Source: Lachnospiraceae bacterium (GTDB lineage: Bacteria > Bacillota > Clostridia > Lachnospirales > Lachnospiraceae). Taken from it: DNA of 64,000 bases. Of this stretch, positions 26,984 to 36,068 are shown piece by piece. The DNA is taken from the NCBI GenBank assembly GCA_014804755.1, contig JAAUZE010000003.1, positions 210,309-274,308 of the forward strand, read 5' to 3'. The position numbers were made by a program, and so were the translations under genes. Numbering within the stretch: position 1 is the first letter of the stretch; the number at the start of each line of letters is the position of its first letter. The notes beneath the pieces are model-generated. The model saw only the letters and a list, made by a program, of their open reading frames with translations, made no database searches and was not told where the DNA came from.

Positions 26984-29632
26984 TTGGAGCAATTTTCTTA
27001 TCTCAACGAACAGGGTGACTTTATGCTGCGTCATGCGCAGAAATATCCCGGTATTTATATGCCGTTAGTGAACGAAGGAGGGATGGTCAGCGCCGTGACA
27101 CCGTGGCTGGCCGGAGACTGTAAGGCGGATCAAAATGCCTTTCTGCTGCCGCCGGCAGGCATGGAGACGCTGCACGAAAGCCGCGCAGTACGAAACTTTT
27201 GGGTAAAACCGGCAGGAGAGCTGCCGTGGTCCGTCACCGGTCAGAGTGCCTTGCAGAGAGCACGGCAGTATGAGAATGAGGAGGAGACCGTGCTGACAGG
27301 GGGGCTTTTATGGCAGCGCCTTACAAGAAAGCATAACCGCATTGGATTGCAGGCGGAAACGCTTCACTTTGTTCCTGCGGGCAGGGAAAAAATTGAGATC
27401 ATGCAGATCACGCTGACAAACTGCGGACAGACTTCTCTGACGCTGACGCCGATTGCAGCGATTCCCATGTACGGTCGTTCGGCGGACAATATCAGGGATC
27501 ACCGCCATGTGACCAGTCTGCTGCATCGGGTAGAGGTAGAAAAATATGGTCTGAAGCTGATGCCTACCATGACCTTTGATGAGCGGGGGCATCAGCCGGG
27601 ACAGGTGGTCTACCGCGTATGGGGAGCGGAGGGAGAAGGAATTCCGCCGAAAGAGTTTCTGACAAGAACATGCGATTTTGTGGGTCAGGGGAGCTATGAC
27701 TGGCCGGAGGCGCTGATCATTCCGGACTCCGTTTCGCATAAACAGCATGTGGGAGATCAAACGGCGGGCGGCGAGATGACGGCAGCGTTATTTTTTAACG
27801 AGGTATGCTTAATGCCCGGAGAAGCGCGCCGCTATCAGATCGCACTGGCGATTGAGGAAGAACCGCTTGCTTATATGAGAGAGGCGAGAGTCGCGTCCGC
27901 ATTGGAGGAAACAAAAGCATATTGGCAGAAGAAAAGTATCCGCTTTCGGACAGGAGATTCCCGCTTTGACTTATGGAGCCGATGGGTGGCGGTGCAGCCC
28001 ACTCTGCGCCGGATCTGCGGATGCAGCTTTTTGCCGCATCACGACTACGGGCGCGGCGGCCGCGGCTGGCGGGATTTATGGCAGGACAGCCTTGCGCTGA
28101 TCCTGGCGGAGCCGGATGATGTAAGACGGGATTTATTGTGCTATTTTGCGGGAGTTCGGAAAGACGGCACGAACGCGACGATCATCGGCGCGGCACCCGG
28201 CGAGTTTAAGGCGGATCGCAATCATATTCCGAGGGTCTGGATGGATCATGGATTTTGGCCGCTGTTTACGGTCAAGCTTTATTTGGACGAAACGGGCGAT
28301 GATGAGTTTCTGTTGGAGAGGCAGCCGTATTTCGTCGATACGCTGGCATGGCGCGGCGAAGGCGAACCAAGGAAGGTAGAGGCTTTTGTCAGTGACGGTA
28401 CGGTGTTAGAGCACATGGTCGTGCAGGCAGTGACGGCATTTTTTGATGTGGGAGAGCATGGGCATATCCGCTTAAGGGGAGCCGACTGGAATGACGGTCT
28501 GGATATGGCGAAAGAGAGAGGCGAGAGCGTCGCTTTTACTGCAGCTTATGCCTATGGTTTGTGCCTTCTGTCGCAGATGGCGGGGCGCCTTAAGGAACGC
28601 GGGATTGAGACCGTCAGTATGAACGAACCGCTGGCGAGGCTGCTTACAATCTCTGCCGGAGCGTACGGAGACAGGGAGCGGATGCGGGACGCCCTGTTCA
28701 CCTATTGTGAAGAAACGGAGAAAAACAGAAAAACGGTAGATATTCCGCTTGGAGAGTTAAAGGAGATCACGGCCGCTATGGCGTGCAGGATCAGGGAACA
28801 TATCGCCCGGACAGAATGGGTCGGCGACGGTGCGGAGCAGTTTTGGTATAACAGCTATTATGACGATCACGGACGTTCTCTGGAGGGTGTAAAAGAAGGA
28901 CAGGTACGGATGATGCTGACGGGGCAGGTGTTCTGCCTGTTATCGGGTACGGCCGATGATGACCGCGCCCGACAGATCATACGGGCGGTGGACTGGTATC
29001 TATGTGCGCCGAACCGCGGAGGCTACTGCCTGAATACGGATTTCAAGGAAGTCAAGCTTGATATGGGGCGGATGTTTGGATTTGCTTACGGACACAAGGA
29101 GAACGGAGCGGTATTCAGCCATATGGCAGTAATGTATGCGTATGCGCTTTACGAGCGTGGATTCGCGGCGGAGGGATGGCATGTATTGGAGATGCTGTAT
29201 CAGCAGGCCGCCGATTTTGAGCGGAGCAGAATTCTGCCGGGAATACCGGAATATTTTGACGATCGGGGAATCGGTATGTACCCGTGGCTGACAGGGGCGG
29301 GAAGCTGGCTGATGCTGACGATGCAGACGCAGGCATTCGGCGTTCACGGTGATGCAGGGAACCTGTGCCTTAAGCCGAAGTTGACGCTGGCGCAGTTTAC
29401 GGAGGACAAAACCGCAGAGATCACCTGCGCGTTTCGAGGGCGTCCCCTGCGGGTGCGCTATGAAAATCCAAAGAAGCTTGACTGGCAGCAGTACCGGATC
29501 GGATCGGTTTCTATTCAGGGAAAACCGTTCCCGTGCGGCGGGATGCAGGTCATAATCCCGAAGGAGGAGCTGCCAAAGAGCGGCGGGGAATTGCTGATAG
29601 AGGTCACACTGACGGACGCGTCCGTACACTAA
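26984..29632 (+). CDS. GH94 glycoside phosphorylase family protein
   Basis: 882 residues from a TTG start with AAGGAGG at 26968-26974. The N-terminal beta-sandwich begins GIYMPLVNEGGMVSAVTPWL, the pattern of cellobiose/chitobiose-type phosphorylases. The (alpha/alpha)6 domain has RICGCSFLPHHDYGRGGRGW, YFAGVRKDGTNATIIGAAPG and RGADWNDGLDMAKERG (about residues 498-513); the Asp of DWND is the general acid in this family. C-terminal part: YPWLTGAGSWLMLT. These enzymes convert a beta-glucoside plus phosphate to alpha-glucose-1-phosphate. The exact linkage cannot be read from the sequence. No signal peptide, so cytoplasmic. Confidence 0.87.
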   Translation: MEQFSYLNEQGDFMLRHAQKYPGIYMPLVNEGGMVSAVTPWLAGDCKADQNAFLLPPAGMETLHESRAVRNFWVKPAGELPWSVTGQSALQRARQYENEEETVLTGGLLWQRLTRKHNRIGLQAETLHFVPAGREKIEIMQITLTNCGQTSLTLTPIAAIPMYGRSADNIRDHRHVTSLLHRVEVEKYGLKLMPTMTFDERGHQPGQVVYRVWGAEGEGIPPKEFLTRTCDFVGQGSYDWPEALIIPDSVSHKQHVGDQTAGGEMTAALFFNEVCLMPGEARRYQIALAIEEEPLAYMREARVASALEETKAYWQKKSIRFRTGDSRFDLWSRWVAVQPTLRRICGCSFLPHHDYGRGGRGWRDLWQDSLALILAEPDDVRRDLLCYFAGVRKDGTNATIIGAAPGEFKADRNHIPRVWMDHGFWPLFTVKLYLDETGDDEFLLERQPYFVDTLAWRGEGEPRKVEAFVSDGTVLEHMVVQAVTAFFDVGEHGHIRLRGADWNDGLDMAKERGESVAFTAAYAYGLCLLSQMAGRLKERGIETVSMNEPLARLLTISAGAYGDRERMRDALFTYCEETEKNRKTVDIPLGELKEITAAMACRIREHIARTEWVGDGAEQFWYNSYYDDHGRSLEGVKEGQVRMMLTGQVFCLLSGTADDDRARQIIRAVDWYLCAPNRGGYCLNTDFKEVKLDMGRMFGFAYGHKENGAVFSHMAVMYAYALYERGFAAEGWHVLEMLYQQAADFERSRILPGIPEYFDDRGIGMYPWLTGAGSWLMLTMQTQAFGVHGDAGNLCLKPKLTLAQFTEDKTAEITCAFRGRPLRVRYENPKKLDWQQYRIGSVSIQGKPFPCGGMQVIIPKEELPKSGGELLIEVTLTDASVH

Positions 29633-29653
29633 TGCCGGGAGGAGGAACAGGGA

Positions 29654-32600
29654 ATGTTTGATGAAAAAAAGCGTTATGTGATAGAGAATTATCAGAAAAA
29701 ACCGACGTTTTCCAGCTTTTTGCCGGGAATTGCCGGTCCTATGGGAATCCCGATATGGTGTTTCTATAATAACCGGGGGCAGGGGATCTGCAGCTTTGGC
29801 GCAAAGGATAAGGATCATGCAATACTCGAATTTTGTCCGGCGCATGTCGCATACAGGGACAACAGCCGCACAGGCTTCCGCACATTTGCCAAGATAAACG
29901 GCAGGGTGACAGAATTGCTCGGAGCGCACAGCCGGATGCATATCGGGATGAGCGAGTTGGAGATCGCGGAGAGCGGTTCTCCGATCACGGCCTCGGTTCT
30001 TTATTACGGTGTTCCGGAAGAACGGGCGGCTTTGCTGGCGAGAGTCCTGTCTGTGACGAATACGGGCAGTGAATCCGTGGAAGTGGAATTGTTGGACGGT
30101 CTTCCGGCGGTCGTGCCTTACGGCGTGGATCAGGATATGCTGAAAAATATGACGCAGCTTGCGAAGGCGTGGATGAGGGCGGAGGATGCCGAGACGGGGC
30201 ATGCTTATTTCCGGGTTCGCGCATCTATGGCGGATACGGCATATGTCACAGAGGTGAAGGGAGGCAATTTCTGTCTGGCATGGGATGATCAGGGAAATCT
30301 TTTAAGACCGTTGGTTCAGCCGGCGCTGGTCTTTGGAGAGGATACCTCCTTGAGCCGGCCGGAGAATTTTGAGACCTACAATTTGGGAGAACTCTGTGCT
30401 GCGGAACAGATTACGGAAAATCTGTTTCCCTGCTGTTTCCTGCCGATATCCGTGACTCTGAAACCCGGTGAGACAACGCGGATATACAGTCTTTACGGGC
30501 AGGCGGACAAAAAAGAGCTTGTGAAGGGAATCGCGGCAAAGGCGGGGACGCCCGAATGGTTTGAGGCAAAACGTCGTCAGGCGGCAGAACTGGTGGAGGA
30601 GTTATGCGGCAGGATCAGAGTGCGCACGGCAGATCCGGTGTTTGACGCTTACTGCAGACAGACTTACCTCGACAATCTGCTTCGCGGCGGTGCACCCATG
30701 TTTTTTGAACATGAAGGAAAAAGGATTCCTTTTTATATCTATTCGCGCAAGCACGGCGATCCGGAGCGGGAGTACAATTATTTTTCCGTGGGAGGAGAAT
30801 ACTATGCGCAGGGAAACGCGAATTATCGGGATGTAAACCAGAACCGGCGGTGCGATGTACTGTTTGAGCCGAAACTGGAAGCGGAAAACATCCATACGTT
30901 TTTTGATCTCATTCAGGCGGACGGCTATAATCCGCTTGTGCTGACGGCGGCGGTCTATACGCTGCCGGAACATCGGAAAGAGGAATTTGCGTCCCGGCTG
31001 CCGGAGGCGGCGGAGCTGTTTGCAAGAGCGTTTACGCCGGGTGAACTGGCGATGGCAGCGGAGGATGCGGGGCTTTCTGATCAGAAGGTGCGGCAGTTGA
31101 TGGCGGAAGTGATGTGTGCCGCCGAAAGCAGACCCTGCGCTGAATTTAAGGAGGGGTATTGGTGCGATCACTGGACATATAATCTGGATCTGATCGAAAG
31201 CTATCTGACGGTATTTCCGGAGAAGGAAGAAGCGCTATTGTTTGAGCATTGCAGATACCGCTGGTACGAATCGCCCGTATCGGTAAATCCGAGGACAAAG
31301 CGCTATGTGATGACAGAGCGGGGACTCCGGCAGTATCAAGCATTGGATGAGACAGCGCAGGAAGAAAAAAAGGAACAAAACTGGATGTGCACCGCTGACG
31401 GGAAAGAGGCGCGCAGTACCCTGATCGAAAAGCTGCTGCTTTTGTGTGCCATTAAGACGGCTACCTTAGATCCGGCGGGCATGGGAGTGGAAATGGAGGG
31501 CGGAAAACCGGGCTGGTATGATGCACTCAATGGTCTGCCCGGACTTTTGGGCTCCTCCATGGCGGAGAGCTGTGAACTGGCGCGCCTGCTGCATTTTACT
31601 GCTGCAGCGCTGGAAAAACGGGGCGGTAATATCTCTGTCTATTGTGAAATTGCAAATCTGCTGGAGGAGACGGACAGAATTCTTCGGGAGACTGAGGCTG
31701 CGGACGAAAGCCGGACAATTCGGGAGGCGGGGGCTGCGGACAGGAATTGCCCGATTCGGCGGTCGGACGCCGCATGGCTCCGATGGGACAGATTAAACAG
31801 CATGAAAGAAGCGTATCGCAGCGCTGCTTTAAGAGGCTATTCCGGAGAACGCAGGCAATTATCCGCACTTGAGACAGCGGAGTATTTGCGGAGAATGGAG
31901 GAGACGGCAGCAAACGGAATCCGAAAGGCGGAAAGCTGCACGGACGGTATCTGTCCGACCTATTTTATCTTTGAGGCCAATCAAGTGATAAACACGTCTG
32001 ACGGGCTGATGCCGGTGGAGTTTACGCCCTGCGTGCTGCCGCTGTTTTTAGAGGGACCGGTGCATCGTATGAAGCTTCCCGGAACTGAAGCGGAAAAACG
32101 GGTCATGGCTCTGCGGATGAAAGAGAGTTCTCTCTATGACGAAGCGCTGCAGATGTATAAAGTCAATGCCGGCTTGACGGACGTAAGTCTTGAGGCGGGC
32201 AGAGCCAAGGCGTTTACCCCAGGATGGCTGGAAAATGAGTCGATTTGGCTTCATATGGAATATAAATGGATGCTGGAACTGTTAAAAAGCGGTCTGTATG
32301 ACGCGTTTGCCGAAGCATTTCGCAATGCGGCAGTGCCGTTTTTGGATGCGGAGCGTTATGGACGGAGCCCACTGGAAAATGTATCGTTCATCGCATCCTC
32401 TGCAAATCCGGATGCTTCCGTTCACGGCAGGGGCTTTGTAGCGCGGTTGTCCGGTTCCACGGCGGAATTTTTGCAGATGTGGCAGATCATGTTTTTCGGG
32501 CGCACTCCGTTTAAGCTGGAAGACGGTAAGCTGCATCTAAAGCTTACGCCGTTTATTCCGGACTATCTGATGCCGGAGGACGGTGTGGTGGAAGCAATGT

Positions 32601-32821
32601 TTTTGGGGCATATTCCGGTAGTATACCGGGCGGCAGGCTGCCGCGCGCTGATTCCGGGAAAGACGGAGGCGGTACGATATGTCTTGACCGGGGCGGACGG
32701 AAAAGAGGAGACTGTGGAAGGAGCAGAACTGTCGGAGCGCTATGCCAAAGCGGTGCGGGACGGGCAGATTGCCATGATACAGGTTACCATGCAGTGCTGC
32801 GACATGGAACACGGACGATGA
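29654..32821 (+). CDS. GH94-family protein, likely 1,2-beta-oligoglucan phosphorylase type
   Basis: 1055 residues, much longer than cellobiose phosphorylase and close to the length of 1,2-beta-oligoglucan (sophoro-oligosaccharide) phosphorylases. Visible segments: GIPIWCFYNNRGQGICSFG near the N-terminus, KRIPFYIYSRKHGDPEREYN (about 356-375), DVNQNRRCDVLFEP and KEGYWCDHWTYNLDLIESYL (about 498-517), where WCDHW sits at the expected place of the catalytic DWND. It is paired with a GH94 gene upstream and a GH30 gene downstream. A small Ala/Glu/Arg repeat interrupts it at about residues 676-712. The substrate call is by length and context only. Confidence 0.75.
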   Translation: MFDEKKRYVIENYQKKPTFSSFLPGIAGPMGIPIWCFYNNRGQGICSFGAKDKDHAILEFCPAHVAYRDNSRTGFRTFAKINGRVTELLGAHSRMHIGMSELEIAESGSPITASVLYYGVPEERAALLARVLSVTNTGSESVEVELLDGLPAVVPYGVDQDMLKNMTQLAKAWMRAEDAETGHAYFRVRASMADTAYVTEVKGGNFCLAWDDQGNLLRPLVQPALVFGEDTSLSRPENFETYNLGELCAAEQITENLFPCCFLPISVTLKPGETTRIYSLYGQADKKELVKGIAAKAGTPEWFEAKRRQAAELVEELCGRIRVRTADPVFDAYCRQTYLDNLLRGGAPMFFEHEGKRIPFYIYSRKHGDPEREYNYFSVGGEYYAQGNANYRDVNQNRRCDVLFEPKLEAENIHTFFDLIQADGYNPLVLTAAVYTLPEHRKEEFASRLPEAAELFARAFTPGELAMAAEDAGLSDQKVRQLMAEVMCAAESRPCAEFKEGYWCDHWTYNLDLIESYLTVFPEKEEALLFEHCRYRWYESPVSVNPRTKRYVMTERGLRQYQALDETAQEEKKEQNWMCTADGKEARSTLIEKLLLLCAIKTATLDPAGMGVEMEGGKPGWYDALNGLPGLLGSSMAESCELARLLHFTAAALEKRGGNISVYCEIANLLEETDRILRETEAADESRTIREAGAADRNCPIRRSDAAWLRWDRLNSMKEAYRSAALRGYSGERRQLSALETAEYLRRMEETAANGIRKAESCTDGICPTYFIFEANQVINTSDGLMPVEFTPCVLPLFLEGPVHRMKLPGTEAEKRVMALRMKESSLYDEALQMYKVNAGLTDVSLEAGRAKAFTPGWLENESIWLHMEYKWMLELLKSGLYDAFAEAFRNAAVPFLDAERYGRSPLENVSFIASSANPDASVHGRGFVARLSGSTAEFLQMWQIMFFGRTPFKLEDGKLHLKLTPFIPDYLMPEDGVVEAMFLGHIPVVYRAAGCRALIPGKTEAVRYVLTGADGKEETVEGAELSERYAKAVRDGQIAMIQVTMQCCDMEHGR
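31679..31789 (+). repeat. In-frame 36-39-bp minisatellite inside the long GH94 gene
   Basis: Three imperfect copies begin ATTC at 31679, 31718 and 31754 (periods 39 and 36 bp). They encode ILRETEAADESRT, IREAGAADRNCP and IRRSDAAW. Both periods are multiples of three, so the frame is kept. It is probably a recent slippage expansion in a surface loop. Confidence 0.65.
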
Positions 32822-32893
32822 AATAGCGGGGTGTAAAAAATAAGAGTGTATCAGCCGAGGCGAAAAGCGCTACGCGTAAGGAGGAAATAGAAC

Positions 32894-34231
32894 ATGAAAG
32901 CGACATTAACGATCACCGATCTGGAAAACAATATCAAATGGCAGCAATCCGAACTGGAGCCGGAGGCAGTGGACTGTATTCATCAGGTCAGCGTCTATCC
33001 GTTTATGAGAAGACAGACCATTCATGGCTTTGGCGGAGCATTCACGGAAGCGGCGGCATGGTGCTGCGGACAGCTTTCGGAGGAGAAGCGGCGGCAGGTA
33101 TTGCATGCTTATTTCGGCGATGAGGGGTTACGCTATACTATGGGCAGGGTTCATATGAACAGCTGTGATTTTTCGCTGGGGAATTATGCCTGTGTGGAGG
33201 ATCCAACGGACGAAAATTTGGAGAGCTTCACGGCTGCGAGAGATGAGAAATACATGATTCCCATGATTTTGGAGGCACAGGATATTGCGGGCAGACCGAT
33301 TGATCTGATGCTGAGTCCGTGGAGTCCGCCGGCCTTTATGAAAACAAACGGGGAAATGAATCATGGGGGAAGCTTAAAACCGGAGTATCGCAGCCGTTGG
33401 GCGGCGTGCATGGCAAAATTTGCTGCTTACTACCGCGGCAGGGGCTGCTCAGTAAAACTCATGTCGATACAGAACGAGCCGGCTGCGGTTCAGACATGGG
33501 ACTCCTGTATCTATACAGCGAAGGAGGAGGGAGAATTTGCCAGAGATGAACTGTTTCCTGCGCTGCGGGCAGCAGGCTGCGGGGACATTCGCATTTTGGC
33601 ATGGGATCACAATAAGGAGGTACTGCCTTACCGTGCCAGAGAGACAATGGCGGTTCCAGGAGCCGAAGAAGCAATCGGGGGATTTGCCGTGCATTGGTAT
33701 ACCGGAGATCATTTTGACGCGCTTCGCCTTGTGCGGGAGGAGTGGCGCGGAAAGGAGCTCTGGTTTACGGAGGGCTGCGTGGAATACAGCCGGTTTGACG
33801 GAATGTCCCACGGAAAGAAAGCGGAGATGTATGCCCATGATATGATCGGAAATCTGAACGGGGGAGTCAGCGGAAGTCTGGACTGGAACCTGGTGCTTGA
33901 CGCGGCGGGCGGTCCGAATCATGTAGGAAACTTTTGTGAGGCCCCCATTATGCTGAATGAGGCGGGAGACAACTATCGGATTATGGGAGAATACTATTAT
34001 ATTGGTCATTTCAGCCGATTTATCCGTCCCGGAGCGGTCTGTCTGGGAAGCTCTGTCTACAGCGCAGCGGTTGAGGCGGTGGCATTTGAGAATCCTGACG
34101 GAAGCAGAGGCGCGGTACTCTTGAACCGCACGGGAGAATCCCTTCCGGTCAGCGTAACGCAGGATGCGAATAAGGGGTATTGCTTTGAGATGCAGGCGCA
34201 CAGTATCGCGACGGTGTGCTGGAAAGCATAG
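32894..34231 (+). CDS. GH30 family glycoside hydrolase
   Basis: 445 residues with the GH30 order of motifs: HGFGGAFTEAAAWCC at the N-terminus, LSPWSPPAFMKTNGEM, LMSIQNEPAAVQTWDSC (acid/base Glu at about residue 194), GFAVHWYTGDHFDAL and ELWFTEGCVEYSRFD (nucleophile Glu at about 291), then a C-terminal beta domain ending in QAHSIATVCWKA. GH30 members include glucosylceramidases, beta-1,6-glucanases and beta-xylosidases. No signal peptide, so it acts inside the cell on imported oligosaccharides. Start ATG 32894 behind AAGGAGGAAA. Confidence 0.92.
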   Translation: MKATLTITDLENNIKWQQSELEPEAVDCIHQVSVYPFMRRQTIHGFGGAFTEAAAWCCGQLSEEKRRQVLHAYFGDEGLRYTMGRVHMNSCDFSLGNYACVEDPTDENLESFTAARDEKYMIPMILEAQDIAGRPIDLMLSPWSPPAFMKTNGEMNHGGSLKPEYRSRWAACMAKFAAYYRGRGCSVKLMSIQNEPAAVQTWDSCIYTAKEEGEFARDELFPALRAAGCGDIRILAWDHNKEVLPYRARETMAVPGAEEAIGGFAVHWYTGDHFDALRLVREEWRGKELWFTEGCVEYSRFDGMSHGKKAEMYAHDMIGNLNGGVSGSLDWNLVLDAAGGPNHVGNFCEAPIMLNEAGDNYRIMGEYYYIGHFSRFIRPGAVCLGSSVYSAAVEAVAFENPDGSRGAVLLNRTGESLPVSVTQDANKGYCFEMQAHSIATVCWKA

Positions 34232-34261
34232 GATTGTTCATAAAAAATGAAAAAAGCCATG

Positions 34262-34302
34262 GATACGGCGGCAGGCTCTTTAGCCTGTCGCTGTATTTTG
34301 GT
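34262..34302 (+). terminator. Stem-loop terminator after the GH30 gene
   Basis: ATACGGCGGCAGGCT pairs with AGCCTGTCGCTGTAT across a CTTT loop, with two G-U pairs, and is followed by TTTTGG. It ends the beta-glucan gene run. Confidence 0.7.
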
Positions 34303-34455
34303 ACTTTTATACCAGAAAGAACTATGCTATAATGGGCACAAAGAAAAAATAAGCGGGTATCAGGGCACGGAAACCGGTCTAAAAATGACGAAATTGTACA
34401 AAAATATGATAAATTTGTTAAAATTATAAAAAAATTATGTATTTATGGAAAATTG

Positions 34456-34611
34456 TGTTATAATAAAAAGGAATGCACTCATGAGCATCATGCATCGCCC
34501 ATGGTGAGAAGTCAAAACAGGATGGAATCATAAGAGCCGTTCGGTGAGGGAGCGGTACAGGCAGCGGTACGAATGAAAACGCCTGAAAGCCATATGGTAT
34601 GGGGGAGTAAT
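34456..34611 (+). promoter_or_regulatory. Promoter and about 140-nt untranslated leader of comFB
   Basis: The 380-bp gap 34232-34611 contains the GH30 terminator and then an AT-rich stretch leading to an extended -10, TGTTATAAT (34456-34464). Transcription from about 34471 would leave a leader of about 140 nt before the comFB ATG. The leader contains the palindrome CTCATGAG, a TCGCC/GGTGA stem and two copies of AGCGGTAC about 12 bp apart. It does not match the GEMM-type c-di-GMP riboswitch consensus as I know it. Its function is unknown. Confidence 0.5.
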
Positions 34612-34920
34612 ATGACGGGATTGATCAACTTAATGGAAGAAACGGTGTTGAGTAAGATTGACGAATTATGGAAGAATACGGAGTATTGTAAGTGTGACCA
34701 ATGTAAGCTGGATGTTGCCACATTCGCATTGAACCGTCTTCCGGCACAGTATGTGCAGTCGATGAAGGGAAAAGTGCTGTACCGGTTTGAGTCTAACTCG
34801 ATACAGAGGGATATTGAGGTTACTGTGGCGGTGAGTAAGGGAATTGAAATCGTCGGAAAATCGCCGCATAAAAATGCAAATCCCGCTCAGAATAATGCAA
34901 ATAACAGCGCTGCAGGCTGA
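34612..34920 (+). CDS. comFB: ComFB family protein
   Basis: The ATG at 34612 behind GGGGGAG gives 102 residues. The family core is clear: NLMEETVLSKIDELW, then the cysteine-rich YCKCDQCKLDVATFALNRLP and the C-terminal helix region ending KSPHKN. The three closely spaced cysteines are expected metal ligands. ComFB was named from the competence operon of Bacillus; homologues in cyanobacteria have recently been reported to bind c-di-GMP. It stands alone here, with no comFA or comFC beside it. It could be a receptor for the diguanylate cyclase encoded at 10983. Confidence 0.88.
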   Translation: MTGLINLMEETVLSKIDELWKNTEYCKCDQCKLDVATFALNRLPAQYVQSMKGKVLYRFESNSIQRDIEVTVAVSKGIEIVGKSPHKNANPAQNNANNSAAG

Positions 34921-34933
34921 GAGAATGTTTAAG

Positions 34934-34957
34934 GGGGGAGTACCATGGTACTCCCCC
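34934..34957. terminator. Perfect 24-bp palindrome between convergent genes
   Basis: GGGGGAGTACCA followed by its exact complement TGGTACTCCCCC, between the comFB stop and the end of the reverse-strand AraC-type gene. It may act as a bidirectional terminator, although no long T tract follows on either side. Confidence 0.6.
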
Positions 34958-34996
34958 TGTTCATATGATCCGCGGCGCTATTCAAGTGAGAATGGG

Positions 34997-35935
34997 TCAG
35001 GTCGCTGTTTTCAATTGGATCGGGCGCAGTATCTGATACCCCAAAACCTCGGGATAGTGTCGTTGATAGCACTGGCATGCCGCTTCATTCCACGTGTATT
35101 TTCCGCCGCAGAATTGCCGGATGTCATAGTTCCACGCAAGGTTTTCCACTCTGCCCATGACTTCGCCGTTGTCTTTCAGGTAGTCATAGGGCGGATGAAA
35201 AAAGACGAGATAATAGCTTGCGGGAAACTCCCGAAGCTCGAAGCCGTCAGGGATTTTTCCGTCGTAGCCTGCGGGAACGCCCATGCCGTAAAAGTAGCGG
35301 CGTTCGCCATTGATCATATGCCAGCCCGCAGTGTGACCTGTAATGATCGGGTCGTTGACATTGCTTAAGCTGTCGATGGTTCCGCAGACCGTATCGCAGT
35401 TGTGGCGCTGAAAAAAGTCGCCGTATCCTTTTGCGGTTTCGTCCCATATGCCAAGATAGCCGTGGGCGGGAATAAATTCTGTTCTGACATGCGCTTCGGT
35501 TAAAATTGTTTTGTTCATGGTTGGTTCTCCTTTCAGATGTTGGTAATGATCGGGGTGACAGACAACCTGTCTGATAGAGAGCGGAATGGGAACGGGGTCT
35601 CTTCGATAGGACGCCGGTGTACATCCGAACGCTGACAGAAAAGCTCTCGTCAGAGCTTCCTGTGAAGAGTAACCGCACCGGACGGCAATGTCAAGAATCC
35701 GTTCGTCGGTATCGCGGATCGCAAGAGCCGCCATGGCGAGCCGTCTGCCTGCAATATAGCTTTTCAGTGTCATCCCTGTGATCTCATGAAAACGAACCGA
35801 GCAGTAATAGGGCGAATATCCGATCTGCGCAGATATTTGCATCAGAGAGGGATTTTCACTGATATGTCCTTCGATCCAGTCAATCATGCTCTGTATTGCC
35901 TCATTCCATTCTGACATGCCGTTCACGCTCCTCAT
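34997..35935 (-). CDS. AraC-family regulator with GyrI-like effector-binding domain
   Basis: 312 residues on the reverse strand. Residues 7-105 hold two helix-turn-helix motifs of AraC type (SLMQISAQIGYSPYYCSVRF; ILDIAVRCGYSSQEALTRAF; CTPASYRR). Residues about 140-312 form a GyrI-like small-molecule-binding domain (GYLGIWDETAKGYGDFFQRH; YFYGMGVPAGYDGKIPDGFELR). Proteins of this build (Rob/SoxS-plus-GyrI type) usually respond to drugs or cationic ligands. It is divergent from the MBL gene at 36069, with a shared 133-bp upstream region. Confidence 0.9.
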   Translation of the reverse strand: MRSVNGMSEWNEAIQSMIDWIEGHISENPSLMQISAQIGYSPYYCSVRFHEITGMTLKSYIAGRRLAMAALAIRDTDERILDIAVRCGYSSQEALTRAFLSAFGCTPASYRRDPVPIPLSIRQVVCHPDHYQHLKGEPTMNKTILTEAHVRTEFIPAHGYLGIWDETAKGYGDFFQRHNCDTVCGTIDSLSNVNDPIITGHTAGWHMINGERRYFYGMGVPAGYDGKIPDGFELREFPASYYLVFFHPPYDYLKDNGEVMGRVENLAWNYDIRQFCGGKYTWNEAACQCYQRHYPEVLGYQILRPIQLKTAT

Positions 35936-35971
35936 AAAAAATGTATCATAATCGTTTATATAAATTTTGAT

Positions 35972-35999
35972 TTGACTTGTGATTTTTTAATCCTATCGT
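35972..35999 (+). promoter_or_regulatory. Sigma-A-type promoter of the MBL-fold gene
   Basis: TTGACT at 35972-35977 and TATCGT at 35994-35999 with a 16-bp spacer, about 70 bp before the ATG at 36069. Confidence 0.5.
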
Positions 36000-36068
36000 A
36001 TTTGAAAAAAGCGGAAAGAGCAACCGGAGATTTGGATTAATCCGGAAAAGAACAGGGGGAACACAGCG

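Noticed and set aside
26984-29632. Calling the first GH94 protein cellobiose phosphorylase
   Set aside because: The DWND motif shows the family, but acceptor and linkage specificity differ among close homologues and cannot be read here.
29000-30202. 400-codon open frame on the minus strand across the two GH94 genes
   Set aside because: Its product is Arg/His-rich without any domain and lies fully antisense to two well-supported genes; such frames are common in GC-biased codon contexts.
33449-34201. 250-codon minus-strand open frame inside the GH30 gene
   Set aside because: No domain or ribosome binding site, and it is antisense to a gene with complete catalytic motifs.
34456-34611. c-di-GMP riboswitch in the comFB leader
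   Set aside because: Attractive because of the ComFB link, but the GEMM-type core sequence is not present; left as an unexplained leader.
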